Source: Planctomycetota bacterium (GTDB lineage Bacteria > Planctomycetota > Planctomycetia > Planctomycetales > Planctomycetaceae). From it: 64,000 nucleotides of DNA. Of the stretch, positions 10,040 to 17,960 are shown one piece after another. The DNA is taken from positions 62,001-126,000 of the forward strand of contig JAURQH010000019.1 in the NCBI GenBank assembly GCA_030836185.1, written 5' to 3'. Position 1 is the first letter of the stretch. Every line of letters starts with the position of its first letter. Under the pieces are notes generated by a model. It was not told the origin of the DNA, did not search any database, and worked only from the letters and a program-made list of their open reading frames with translations. The translations under genes and the position numbers were made by a program.

Positions 10040-10463
10040 TGGGTGGCTGTGGATGCATGGGACATCCATGAATCACTTCCACTCCTTGTTTCATCAACCA
10101 CACCGACAGTCGTGTCACCTCACCCTGCGCTCCGCAACCCCACGGAGGCCCATGATCGCACAGGATCGAACGCGGCAAGCCATAAGTTCGCAAAATTAGC
10201 TCCAATTCCGGTCCTGCAAGGAGCTCACGCTCCCCCCATAACGCGCGAATTCTCAGCAAAAATCGCGAATGATCATCCAAAACCGTCAGTGGATGACATC
10301 GGTGACCGCTTTGCGTTGCAAAGTGTCCTTTGAAATCCATTTGCCACAGATCGTTCGACTCCTTACGCTCAAAATGTTGAAAGTCGCGCGTCGTTCGCTT
10401 GTGTGGCTTCAGCAATCCGTGACGTCGCGGCTTGCGCCGCAGGGCTCTCGGCAATTCAAATAT
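10040..10463 (-). pseudogene. Truncated DDE transposase (IS481/IS3-like integrase core)
   Basis: A fragment of about 140 residues reads as a retroviral-type integrase core: LRRKPRRHGLLKPH, NDLWQMDFKGHF with the first catalytic Asp, HPLTVLDDHSRFLL, and YGLPRSILCDHGPPWG with the second Asp. It continues to HGCPMHPQ, where family members go on to the catalytic Glu; here similarity ends and the third acid is missing. The N-terminal helix-turn-helix is also absent. The fragment is in the same frame as, and begins directly after, the stop codon of the upstream dioxygenase gene. No terminal inverted repeats were found. It is a dead remnant, not an active element. Confidence 0.8.
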
Positions 10464-11303
10464 CTACTCTTCTGTTGGTCGGTCGCGATTGGCCCAGTGT
10501 CCGCTCGCGTCTTCGCCGGCGACCCAGACACCTTTTTGATTCCAGTCGAGACCCGCACGAACATCGGCTGCTGCAAATCGCAAAGTCAACGCACACCGGC
10601 GACGTTCGGATTCGTTCGCGTTCGAGCCATGAAGCAATAAGTCGGAATGGATCGAGATCTGACCCGCTTTGAGTGGATTGTCGACCGCGTCGCCGTATTG
10701 TTCGACGTTTTCGATGGTTTGATTGAGTACATTATCTTCGTGCGAGCCACTGGGGCGATACGTCATATGTCCGAATTTATGCGAGCCAGAAATGAATCGC
10801 ATGTTGGCGTTTTCGGGGTCGGCATCATCGATGGCTAACCAGACTGTCACAGCTTTGGAGGGAGACAACGGCCAATAGCTGGCGTCCTGATGCCAGGCGA
10901 CTTGCTTGCCATCATGGGGCATCTTGCAGAAAAAGTGAGAGCCCCAACCGATGATGTTGGCTCCCAGGATGTCTTTGACACTCGCCACAATCTTGGGGTG
11001 ATGCAATAAATCCCACACGCGACCATGGCGTAGGTGAGCCGAGCTGATGGAATAGCTGTCACCACCCTCGGCAATGTATTTCTCTAACAGGTTATCGAAG
11101 TACCCGCGTAAATCGATGACTTCTTCGTCTGAAAAAATATCGACAGGCCGGACATAGCCGCTGTCGTTGAACGCCGCGATTTGTTCGGCGGTGAAAACTT
11201 CGGGGGTCTCATTGTTGGTGGGATAGAAAGAGAGATCCCGTTCCATGGCATCTAACTCTTCCTGGTCGGGAATCATTTTGAAGGAAGCAGGTTTGTCGTT
11301 CAT
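10464..11303 (-). CDS. Phytanoyl-CoA dioxygenase family protein (PhyH-like)
   Basis: 279 residues of the Fe(II)/2-oxoglutarate-dependent oxygenase fold. The metal ligands are visible as H138-x-D140 (VAWHQDASYW) and H225 (DLLLHGSNAN), with arginines 234-236 placed to hold 2-oxoglutarate. The first ATG at 11303 is preferred over a TTG three codons earlier. Members hydroxylate small molecules; the substrate cannot be told. The C-terminus (GHWANRDRPTEE) seems complete although a transposase remnant starts in frame immediately after the stop. An upstream hairpin and a C45-family gene in the same direction lie behind it, but the 118-base gap leaves operon membership open. Confidence 0.9.
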   Translation of the reverse strand: MNDKPASFKMIPDQEELDAMERDLSFYPTNNETPEVFTAEQIAAFNDSGYVRPVDIFSDEEVIDLRGYFDNLLEKYIAEGGDSYSISSAHLRHGRVWDLLHHPKIVASVKDILGANIIGWGSHFFCKMPHDGKQVAWHQDASYWPLSPSKAVTVWLAIDDADPENANMRFISGSHKFGHMTYRPSGSHEDNVLNQTIENVEQYGDAVDNPLKAGQISIHSDLLLHGSNANESERRRCALTLRFAAADVRAGLDWNQKGVWVAGEDASGHWANRDRPTEE

Positions 11304-11345
11304 GGCTGTCAATCGGTTGATACAAAGTAGGAAAAACAGTTAAAA

Positions 11346-11366
11346 CCGGACGCTAGCGCGTTCCGG
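11346..11366. repeat. Palindromic hairpin, REP-like
   Basis: An imperfect palindrome with outer arms CCGGA/TCCGG and inner arms CGC/GCG around TA. It sits in the 118-bp gap between the dioxygenase and C45 genes. No T-run follows on either strand, so a repeat or mRNA-stabilising hairpin fits better than a terminator. I see one copy only in this window. Confidence 0.45.
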
Positions 11367-11421
11367 CTGATTTCGTCGAATACAAATTCCGTCCCATCAG
11401 CCGCTGGGGATCAGTCGATGC

Positions 11422-12627
11422 TTATTTATCAGCGACGGCTTTTGGTTTCTCGAACGGGATGACCTTGGAATCGTCGGATGGTTGGCGTTCGAGCAATTCG
11501 CTGAGTTGAAATTGATGGTACTTTTGGTCGGCTGCCGGCTTTCCATCGGCTGTCGCATTGGCGACCCAAAAGCGTGTCGATTTGGGTTCGAACAAAACAT
11601 TGTGCAAGTTCGATTTCATCGCGACGCCTCGGTCCATCAGTCGAAGTGCCTCTTCGGGACCAATGTTTCCATGTTTGGCTTCGACACGGCGTACAAGTTC
11701 TTCGTAGCGACCACCCGCAGAGAGCAGGGCACAATCTTTAACGGGAAGTGGCAAGAGATCGTGTTTTTCACCGGGGCGAATCACGCGGAACTTGTCCCAA
11801 GACGCTTCCATGCCGACCGCCGTGTTGTCTTTCGCGTCGGCAATCACGTAATAATATTCACAGGTGCGGGGGTTATCTCGGAAGACGCTGATCGCTTCTT
11901 CGAGCGTGTTTCCTTGTTCGAGCGCTTCGCGGACGAGAAATGCCATCGGAATTCCTTCCCAATGACCGAGACCCCGACCACCCATTTCGCCGATGGAAAC
12001 GTGATTGGCGTTCATTCCCGTGACGCTGCCGATGAATCCCGCATAACTGACGTTTACAAAGGGAATGCCATCTTTCGGTTCCGCGACAATGATGACCGCA
12101 TGCTCTTGCAGTTTCCAACCGATGGCATAGTCGAGGACGCGACCGTGATAAAGGGTTCCATCTTTGGTGGCGGAATCCATAACTGCAAAGCCGCTGCAAT
12201 GAAACATCTCGGGGATAAAATTACCGACTCGGGCATCATGCTTGTCGAGACCCGAACCGTCTGCCAAGCCGTCCAATTCCTCGAAGAACTTTTTCGGAAC
12301 ATGGGGTTCCTGAATCCGCAGGATCGTGCCAATCAATTGTTTGGGAGTGACCTTGATGGGGCCAAAATCGATCAGCTTGGTGCCACCTTTTTCGTGAACC
12401 AGAAAGTTCATGTTTTCACGGACATCCTTTTTCATCAACGCTCCGTGTTGATATCCCATCTCGTAGGGAGTCCCTTTGAGATGCAAAACTGGATACCCGT
12501 CGATCAATTCCAGCCAACCTTGACCGCAACGAGCCACCGTTTGTGCGGAACTCGGACTGATCGAAATCAGGAATACCGCGCACAGGACAAAGCTGATCGA
12601 AAGATATCGGAGACAGGAGCGATTCAT
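11422..12627 (-). CDS. C45 family autoproteolytic acyltransferase/hydrolase, secreted
   Basis: 401 residues. An N-terminal signal peptide ends near SPSSAQ. The body matches the acyl-CoA:6-aminopenicillanate acyltransferase (AAT, peptidase C45) type of Ntn hydrolase: ELIDGYPVLHLKG and PYEMGYQHGALMKK near the start, then the probable self-cleavage and nucleophile residue Cys144 in MFHCSGFAVM, followed by GTLYHGRVLDYAIG, a conserved asparagine-rich strand and GMNANHVSIGEMGG. Planctomycete members are mostly uncharacterised. AAGAGG lies five bases before the ATG. The upstream lactonase-like gene ends only nine bases away, so they are very probably one operon. Confidence 0.85.
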   Translation of the reverse strand: MNRSCLRYLSISFVLCAVFLISISPSSAQTVARCGQGWLELIDGYPVLHLKGTPYEMGYQHGALMKKDVRENMNFLVHEKGGTKLIDFGPIKVTPKQLIGTILRIQEPHVPKKFFEELDGLADGSGLDKHDARVGNFIPEMFHCSGFAVMDSATKDGTLYHGRVLDYAIGWKLQEHAVIIVAEPKDGIPFVNVSYAGFIGSVTGMNANHVSIGEMGGRGLGHWEGIPMAFLVREALEQGNTLEEAISVFRDNPRTCEYYYVIADAKDNTAVGMEASWDKFRVIRPGEKHDLLPLPVKDCALLSAGGRYEELVRRVEAKHGNIGPEEALRLMDRGVAMKSNLHNVLFEPKSTRFWVANATADGKPAADQKYHQFQLSELLERQPSDDSKVIPFEKPKAVADK

Positions 12628-12636
12628 ATCGGCCTC

Positions 12637-13530
12637 TTATTGTGATGCGGGAAAATGACTGATGCCGTGGGTTTTGGTTTTACGGCGGTAGACTTTATCG
12701 GAAGACGTCACATACAAGTAGCTGAGATCGGGGCCGCCGAAAGTGGCGTTTGACATATATTTCCCTTGCGGCTTGAGAATCACTCCTCCCATCCGCCCGG
12801 TGGGATCGAACATCTGCAAACCGGCTCGCGTGGAGACATACACACGACCATCCGCATCGACGGTCATTCCGTCAGCTCCGGGGATATCAAAAGAGGTATC
12901 AAGTCGGAGGGGTTGATAATACTTATCTTGAGAGGTGAGCGAACCATCCGCTTCGATGCGGAATGTCCAGAGCCAGGCATCTGGCCCGGCGGTCGTGACT
13001 AACGTCTCGTCTTGCTCCCAGAGAATGAGTCCATTCAAAGCAATCTCTTCGGCGACGACTTTGGGTTGTCCACCTTTGGGAAGAAACCAGACTCGCTTTG
13101 CTTTCGGGTCACTGAAATAGAGGCTGCCACTTTTGGTGACGGCAATGTCATTCGAATCGACATCAGAGGCGATCACGTCATGAGTTCCGTCTGGCTTATA
13201 GGCCACAATCTGGCGGTCTCCCATTCGGCAGGCGTACAACAATCCGTCTGCCCCAAACATGAGACCATTGGTTCGGCCCGAGTTTTTGATAAACAACGTG
13301 ACTTCCCCCTCCAAATCTACTTTGTAAATTTTACTCCGTTTAACATCCGAGAAATAAATTTGCCCTTGCGCGTCGACCGCCGGTCCTTCGGTGTAGCCGT
13401 GCCCTTCAGAGACGAGTTCCCAATCGTGCTCTTCTAACAGAACTTGTGACAGAGGCATATCTTGCGCGCCTATCGCGGCGGGCAAGATCAAAGAGAAGAC
13501 TGAAAATAGCAGGCCTGAAAATATTCTCAT
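12637..13530 (-). CDS. SMP-30/gluconolactonase family protein, secreted
   Basis: 297 residues with a signal peptide (cut near AIGAQ). A six-bladed beta-propeller pattern is seen as repeated strands: GPAVDAQGQIYFSDVKRSK, NDIAVTKSGSLYFSD and DGMTVDADGRVYVSTR. The Glu of EGPAV, the Asn of SNDIAV and the Asp of ADGMTV are in the places of the family's metal ligands. Such enzymes hydrolyse sugar lactones such as gluconolactone. It is the first gene of a pair with the C45 protein, nine bases apart. Export suggests action on extracellular sugar acids; the exact substrate is unknown. Confidence 0.85.
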   Translation of the reverse strand: MRIFSGLLFSVFSLILPAAIGAQDMPLSQVLLEEHDWELVSEGHGYTEGPAVDAQGQIYFSDVKRSKIYKVDLEGEVTLFIKNSGRTNGLMFGADGLLYACRMGDRQIVAYKPDGTHDVIASDVDSNDIAVTKSGSLYFSDPKAKRVWFLPKGGQPKVVAEEIALNGLILWEQDETLVTTAGPDAWLWTFRIEADGSLTSQDKYYQPLRLDTSFDIPGADGMTVDADGRVYVSTRAGLQMFDPTGRMGGVILKPQGKYMSNATFGGPDLSYLYVTSSDKVYRRKTKTHGISHFPASQ

Positions 13531-13655
13531 TACTCAACCTTACATAACTCGAGATATCTGCGCAGAGGTTCCCCTTTGCGATTCCCTCGAAAATAACTAA
13601 AAACGAGTCCACAAAACAGACCCTGCTTGCAGATTCAATCGAGGATGATGCCATC

Positions 13656-13886
13656 ATGCCCAAATCGTTTAAACGCTCTTACCTTTGCCGAATTCTCATG
13701 GTTGCATCGATCTCCTTATTTTTTTGCGGTTGCCAATCAGCCGATTCCGGTGGAAATTTCAGCGGATTCAGTAATCCTCTGGGAAGTGGTGTGCCCACTC
13801 AATCAGAACCTCCCATTGCAACGCTCGACCCCGAAACAGAGGCAGACTCTACGGTTGAAAAAACCGACACCACTCCACAGAAATGA
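13656..13886 (+). CDS. Small putative lipoprotein
   Basis: 76 residues: basic N-terminus, a hydrophobic stretch and LFFCGC-Q, a loose lipobox whose second Cys could be lipidated. The rest is short, polar and rich in Ser, Pro and Thr, so probably unstructured. It diverges from the lactonase gene with a 125-bp gap. No family recognised. A CCGGTT-GCTT-AACCGG hairpin follows the stop codon. Confidence 0.55.
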   Translation: MPKSFKRSYLCRILMVASISLFFCGCQSADSGGNFSGFSNPLGSGVPTQSEPPIATLDPETEADSTVEKTDTTPQK

Positions 13887-13913
13887 GCGGCACCCATTGT
13901 GATTGGTAATCTC

Positions 13914-13929
13914 CCGGTTGCTTAACCGG
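13914..13929 (+). terminator. Hairpin after the small lipoprotein gene, weak terminator candidate
   Basis: A perfect 6-bp stem CCGGTT/AACCGG with loop GCTT begins 27 bases after the stop. The following CTGTTATG is not a good U-tract. It separates this gene from hpf. Confidence 0.35.
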
Positions 13930-14177
13930 CTGTTATGAAGGTCAAATCATCACGGGCAGTAAGGCTTATTGCTGTCCAGGGAATGCCCTCACTGTCTACT
14001 GACTGGCATTCAGCCCCTCCGACGATTAAGATTCGTACTCTTGCAAAATGGTTGTTTCAGCCATTGAGAGAGGTGGTCTTACGATCACTTTATCGCAACT
14101 CACAAAATCCCATTCCGTCTGTTAACGCGGCGGCGGGCATTACGACCAAATAACCCAGCAGGCAGGAGTACAACCTC

Positions 14178-14531
14178 GTGCAATTAGAAGTGACGTGTCG
14201 ACATGGTGAAATGAGCGACTTGGCTCACGATCATATCAATCAGAAGTCTGAGAAGTTCTTGACTTTTTTCGAGCGTGTGACCGCAATCACTGTCACTGTT
14301 GATTTCGAACATGGAAAAGCCGCCGTCGAAATTTTGGTGGATGCAGAACACAAACATAATTTTGTTTCGCACGATGAAGCAGATGATGTGATCAGTGCCT
14401 ACGATGGTGCTTTTCACAAAATGGAACAGCAGCTTAAGAAGTACAAACAGAAACTCCAGGATCATCGGCGGGACATTCCAATGAACGAAGCCTTCCCTGG
14501 ACCAAATGCAGACGACGAAGAAGAAGCCTAA
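14178..14531 (+). CDS. hpf: Ribosome hibernation promoting factor (HPF/RaiA family)
   Basis: 117 residues of the short HPF/YfiA type, which bind the 30S decoding region and switch ribosomes into an inactive state. The pattern is beta-alpha-beta-beta-beta-alpha: LEVTCRHGEMSDLAHDHINQ, then TVDFEHGKAAVEILVDAEHKH, and the helix DVISAYDGAFHKMEQQLKKYK, with a mostly acidic tail. The GTG start at 14178 follows AGGAG at nine bases. It is the first gene of a run with EIIA-Ntr, HPr-like and enzyme I genes; in many bacteria hpf also stands beside ptsN, usually with rpoN, which is absent here. Confidence 0.9.
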   Translation: MQLEVTCRHGEMSDLAHDHINQKSEKFLTFFERVTAITVTVDFEHGKAAVEILVDAEHKHNFVSHDEADDVISAYDGAFHKMEQQLKKYKQKLQDHRRDIPMNEAFPGPNADDEEEA

Positions 14532-14660
14532 TCTGCAACCATAGTTTCTCAGATAAATCCCACCTAAAACATCGCCACACATCGTCCGCCATTGCGGATC
14601 GTTCAAGTTTTCGCATTCCGACCCTCTGGATTGGAAAACTTGGCACTAGAAGGAGAGATC

Positions 14661-15137
14661 ATGAAGCTGTCAGATTTTGTTGTCCCTGAAGCCATCCTAC
14701 ACGACCTGCAGGTCGGCTCCAAAGAAGAAGCCATCCGCGCGATGGTTGCCAGTATGAAATCGGCTGGAAGTATTCCCGCAGAAGAAGAGGAGAGCATCGT
14801 CAATAAGCTCCTCGAGCGGGAGAAATTGGGTTCCACCGGTATTGGCAATGGTGTTGCCGTTCCTCATACGAAACATCCCAGTGTTGACGACTTGGTGGCT
14901 ACTGTTGCGATTGCCAAAGAGGGTGTCGAGTTTGAAAGTCTTGATGGTGGCCCCGTTTATATTCTGTTCTTGTTGATTTCACCTCCTGACCGTTCTGGCG
15001 ATCATTTGAGAGGCCTTGAAAACATCAGTCGTCATTTGCGAAATCAGAAGTTTTGCAGTTTTCTTCGGCAGGCTCGCAATCGAGAAGACATTATTGAGTT
15101 GCTGAAAGAAGCCGACAACAACGAATTGGACGACTGA
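14661..15137 (+). CDS. ptsN: PTS EIIA-Ntr-like phosphoacceptor protein
   Basis: 158 residues of the fructose/mannitol EIIA fold. The phosphorylated histidine is H69 in [16 protein letters not shown], preceded by the family's EREKLGSTG. The ATG at 14661 has AAGGAG at an ideal distance. It is 129 bases behind hpf and 33 bases before the HPr-like gene. With no EIIB or EIIC in the window, a regulatory role as in nitrogen-PTS systems is likelier than sugar uptake (inference). Confidence 0.9.
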   Translation: MKLSDFVVPEAILHDLQVGSKEEAIRAMVASMKSAGSIPAEEEESIVNKLLEREKLGSTGIGNGVAVPHTKHPSVDDLVATVAIAKEGVEFESLDGGPVYILFLLISPPDRSGDHLRGLENISRHLRNQKFCSFLRQARNREDIIELLKEADNNELDD

Positions 15138-15170
15138 ACTTTCCATGAATCCGTGTGAATTTTCAACCGG

Positions 15171-15467
15171 ATGCAGACTACGATGAGTGGACCATACCGA
15201 CAAAATGTCAAAGTCAAGAACGAACAGGGAATGCATATGATTCCCTGTTCGCGGATCGCCCAATTGGTACGGGAAACAAGCTGCCAGGTACAAATATTTC
15301 GTGATGACCAAGTCGCCGATGCACGCAATATTTTGGATTTGTTGATGTTGAAAGCCGAGGTCGGAACCTCGCTCGTGATTGAGTCGGAAGGTGAAGGAGC
15401 AGAATCAATTCTGGCACAAATCGTCAAACTGTTTGACGATGATTTTGAAATCCTTTCCGAGAACTAA
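15171..15467 (+). CDS. HPr-like phosphocarrier protein
   Basis: 98 residues (94 if the ATG at 15183 is used; neither has a good ribosome site). It fits the HPr fold: NVKVKNEQGMH, SRIAQLVRETSCQVQIF, NILDLLMLKAEVGTSL and a C-terminal helix. The active-site histidine is kept as H22 in EQGMHMIPCSRIA, but the canonical GLHARP context has become GMHMIP. The serine that Gram-positive HPr kinase phosphorylates (KSIMG) is replaced by Asn in RNILDLL. It lies between EIIA-Ntr and enzyme I genes, so phosphotransfer from enzyme I to this protein to the EIIA is the likely path. Confidence 0.85.
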   Translation: MQTTMSGPYRQNVKVKNEQGMHMIPCSRIAQLVRETSCQVQIFRDDQVADARNILDLLMLKAEVGTSLVIESEGEGAESILAQIVKLFDDDFEILSEN

Positions 15468-15516
15468 GCGTTCTTTGAAATCCTTGTCGGTTCCTCATAT
15501 TTTTCACGAAATACGA

Positions 15517-15533
15517 GGAGCCTATGAATGTGA
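15517..15533 (+). promoter_or_regulatory. Ribosome site in front of an ATG-TGA start-stop, upstream of ptsI
   Basis: GGAG (15517-15520) stands seven bases before ATG (15528), which is followed at once by TGA (15531-15533). The enzyme I ATG at 15543 is 22 bases from GGAG, too far for normal use. A second ATG at 15524 opens a different frame overlapping the ptsI start. Initiation at ptsI may depend on reinitiation, or the arrangement may be chance. Confidence 0.3.
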
Positions 15534-15542
15534 GCCAGTCCC

Positions 15543-17297
15543 ATGATGATCAAGCAGGGAATTCCCGTCTCGCCCGGTGTGGCGATCGGCCCAGCCTTCA
15601 TTATGGGGAACGAAGACTATCGGATCCCACAGAGGTTTGTGAGGATTGACGATGTCGAGAAAGAGCTCCAACGTCTCGATGCAGCCATTGAGCAAGTCTG
15701 TTTCGAACTCGGCGAGCATGAAGAACTCGCCTCCGACCGGCTGGGAAAACAGTACGGGGCAATCTTTGCCGCTCATCAGCAGTTAATCCAAGATCCCAAA
15801 ATGATCAGCGAGATCCGCGAGCTGATCCAGGACAAATGCTTTTCCCCCGAGTACGCCACCTCCAAGGTTCTCGAACAATACGCCAAGCTGTTTCAAAGCT
15901 TGGGGAACCAATACTTTGCCGAACGCTCGGCAGATATTGTCGACCTTCAGCATCGCATGCTGAAACACCTCTTGGGTGAGCGACGCGAAGATTTATCAAA
16001 TCTGACCGAACCGGTTTTGATTCTCGCCAATAATTTGACCCCCAGTGAAACCGCAAATCTTGACAAGAAACATGTCTTGGGATTTGTGACGGAAGCCGGG
16101 GGACGCACCAGCCACACTGCAATTCTTGCAGGAGCTTTAGAGATTCCTGCCATTGTGGGTGTGGGTGAGTTTTTATCAAATGTTTCCGGCGGAGAGATGA
16201 TCATCATTGATGGTTATCACGGAGAACTGATCATCGACCCCGATGAAGCGGTTCTCGAACGATTTACGGCAAGCCGTCAACGACACTTTGAAGAGCAGGA
16301 ACGGCTTAAAACCTACGCAGATCTCGTCCCCGAAACACGCGATGGGGAACGAATCACACTCATGGGAAACATCGAGTTTCCGCAAGAAGTGGAACATTGT
16401 GTAGAACGAGGTGCGGATGGAGTTGGCCTCTATCGGACCGAATTCCTGTACTTACAGGAAGGCAAAGAGCCAACCGAACAAGTGCACTACGAAGCCTACT
16501 GTGAAGTGGTTCAAAGCATGCAGGGGCGGCCTGTCGTCATTCGTACGCTGGATCTTGGGGCGGATAAAATTCCCGGGGCTCTGGAGAAAGTTTTGCTTCA
16601 GAACTCTAATCCTATGCTGGGTTTACGCAGTATTCGTCTGAGTTTGCAGAATCAACCGTTGTTCAAAACACAGTTGAGAGCCATTTTACGAGCGGCGATG
16701 CTGGGTGACATTCGTATCATGTTCCCACTGGTTTCGACCTTAAGAGAGCTCAGACAGGCTCGAATGTTGCTTTCAGACGTCATGGAGGATTTGGAAGATG
16801 AGGGAATCGAGTTCCGTCGAGACGTTCCAGTCGGTATGATGGTCGAAGTTCCTTCGGCAGCAATTTTGGCTGAAGAATTTGCCCGCGAGGTCGATTTCTT
16901 CTCGATTGGAACAAACGATCTGATTCAATATACACTCGCAGTGGACCGGGCCGACCCTTCAGTCGCCAACCTGTACAGTGCGGGTGACCCGGCAGTGATT
17001 CGCCTGATCCAACAAGTGGTTCAAGCGGCTCATCGAGAGAACAAACCTGTGACCGTTTGCGGCCAGATGAGTTCCGAGCCACGTTTTTTACCATTACTAA
17101 TAGGATTGGGAATTCGGCAGGTCAGCGTGACTCCCGCCATGATTCCCGAGTTAAAAGAAGTCATTCGCAATCTTGATGTCAAACATGCCAACGAGATTTC
17201 CAGTCATGTTTCGGGGCTCGATTCTGCCCGCGACGTGGAAAACTATTTAAGGGGAGAACTTCATAAAATCTGCCCTGCTTATGCAGTCGATTTTTAG
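15543..17297 (+). CDS. ptsI: PTS enzyme I (phosphoenolpyruvate-protein phosphotransferase)
   Basis: 584 residues, the usual length for enzyme I without a GAF domain. Order: N-terminal HPr-binding and phosphohistidine domain with H191 in GGRTSHTAILAG, then the PEP-binding barrel with GVGLYRTEFLY, the loop VRTLDLGADK (seen as IRTLDLGADK), GLRSIRLS, MVEVPSAAI, FSIGTNDLIQYTLAVDR and the Cys-containing VTVCGQMSSEP near 505. It transfers phosphate from PEP to HPr-type carriers. It lies 75 bases behind the HPr-like gene. No EIIC sugar permease is in view, so regulatory use is plausible. The first in-frame ATG is used; a TGA lies in frame just upstream. Confidence 0.95.
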   Translation: MMIKQGIPVSPGVAIGPAFIMGNEDYRIPQRFVRIDDVEKELQRLDAAIEQVCFELGEHEELASDRLGKQYGAIFAAHQQLIQDPKMISEIRELIQDKCFSPEYATSKVLEQYAKLFQSLGNQYFAERSADIVDLQHRMLKHLLGERREDLSNLTEPVLILANNLTPSETANLDKKHVLGFVTEAGGRTSHTAILAGALEIPAIVGVGEFLSNVSGGEMIIIDGYHGELIIDPDEAVLERFTASRQRHFEEQERLKTYADLVPETRDGERITLMGNIEFPQEVEHCVERGADGVGLYRTEFLYLQEGKEPTEQVHYEAYCEVVQSMQGRPVVIRTLDLGADKIPGALEKVLLQNSNPMLGLRSIRLSLQNQPLFKTQLRAILRAAMLGDIRIMFPLVSTLRELRQARMLLSDVMEDLEDEGIEFRRDVPVGMMVEVPSAAILAEEFAREVDFFSIGTNDLIQYTLAVDRADPSVANLYSAGDPAVIRLIQQVVQAAHRENKPVTVCGQMSSEPRFLPLLIGLGIRQVSVTPAMIPELKEVIRNLDVKHANEISSHVSGLDSARDVENYLRGELHKICPAYAVDF

Positions 17298-17960
17298 AAA
17301 GTCATTGATCGCGAAAGCGAACCACAAATCATCGAAGAGAATTCACTGCTGAGACACAAAACTCAGAGGTGAGTCCCCTTCAAAACTCAACGGTGAGAGG
17401 ATGTGTGTCCTTTCACCATATTAACACACTTATCGTACGAACAGCTTTAACGTCTTTTTCCCATCTGAAGATTTTCATCCCAGTCATGACACCGACTCCT
17501 CACGATCAAGTTCAGACAACCGCTTTTGCGATGTCTTTAGATCGTGCGCACTCGGCCCGTCAATCGGGAAGCTCGACATCGAGTGCATCAATCGTTCAGA
17601 CAACTCTCAGTCGGCCAATTCGTCGTTCAACATTGAATGTCGAACCTTTGACACAGATCCGTTTTCCGAAGATGCGGGAGTTTTCCACGCAACCGGAACG
17701 GGTCTCTTTCTCAGGTGGCTACACATCCTGTCAATCAGGAGAGTTCTTCACTCGAAACCTGACGGATCGTGAGCGGTATGAATTTCATACGACGACCCTT
17801 CAGACGAACAGGGAAAACAGACAAGCTCATTCACGACCCTTCAACGAATCAAACCAGATTTGTCAACGGGATTGTGGATCTCACGTAAAGGCATGGGAGT
17901 CTACCTCCCTCAATTTACGGGCGACTCAAGCTGTTCGGCACGAGCTACGAAAGACGTGCC
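17298..17960 (+). other. Long gap/leader before the RNase G gene
   Basis: 663 bases between ptsI and the RNase G gene. An open frame from 17369 (or 17485) runs on into the RNase G gene in another frame; its product is Ser/Thr/Arg/Gln-rich without any recognised motif, so I do not call it a gene. At the start lie two 17-base direct repeats (17357-17373 and 17381-17397, 15 of 17 equal, 24-base period) with core AAAACTCA and GGTGAG. A long 5' leader of the RNase mRNA is the simplest reading, recalling the autoregulatory leader of E. coli rne (inference). Confidence 0.4.
17357..17397 (+). repeat. Two 17-bp direct repeats, 24-bp period
   Basis: CAAAACTCAGAGGTGAG and CAAAACTCAACGGTGAG differ at two bases. 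They lie 60 bases after the ptsI stop at the head of the long gap before the RNase G gene. A protein binding site or small duplication are both possible. Confidence 0.5.

Noticed and set aside
11482-12645. 387-residue plus-strand frame opposite the C45 gene
   Set aside because: Long by composition only; the minus strand codes for the C45 protein with signal peptide, ribosome site and nucleophile.
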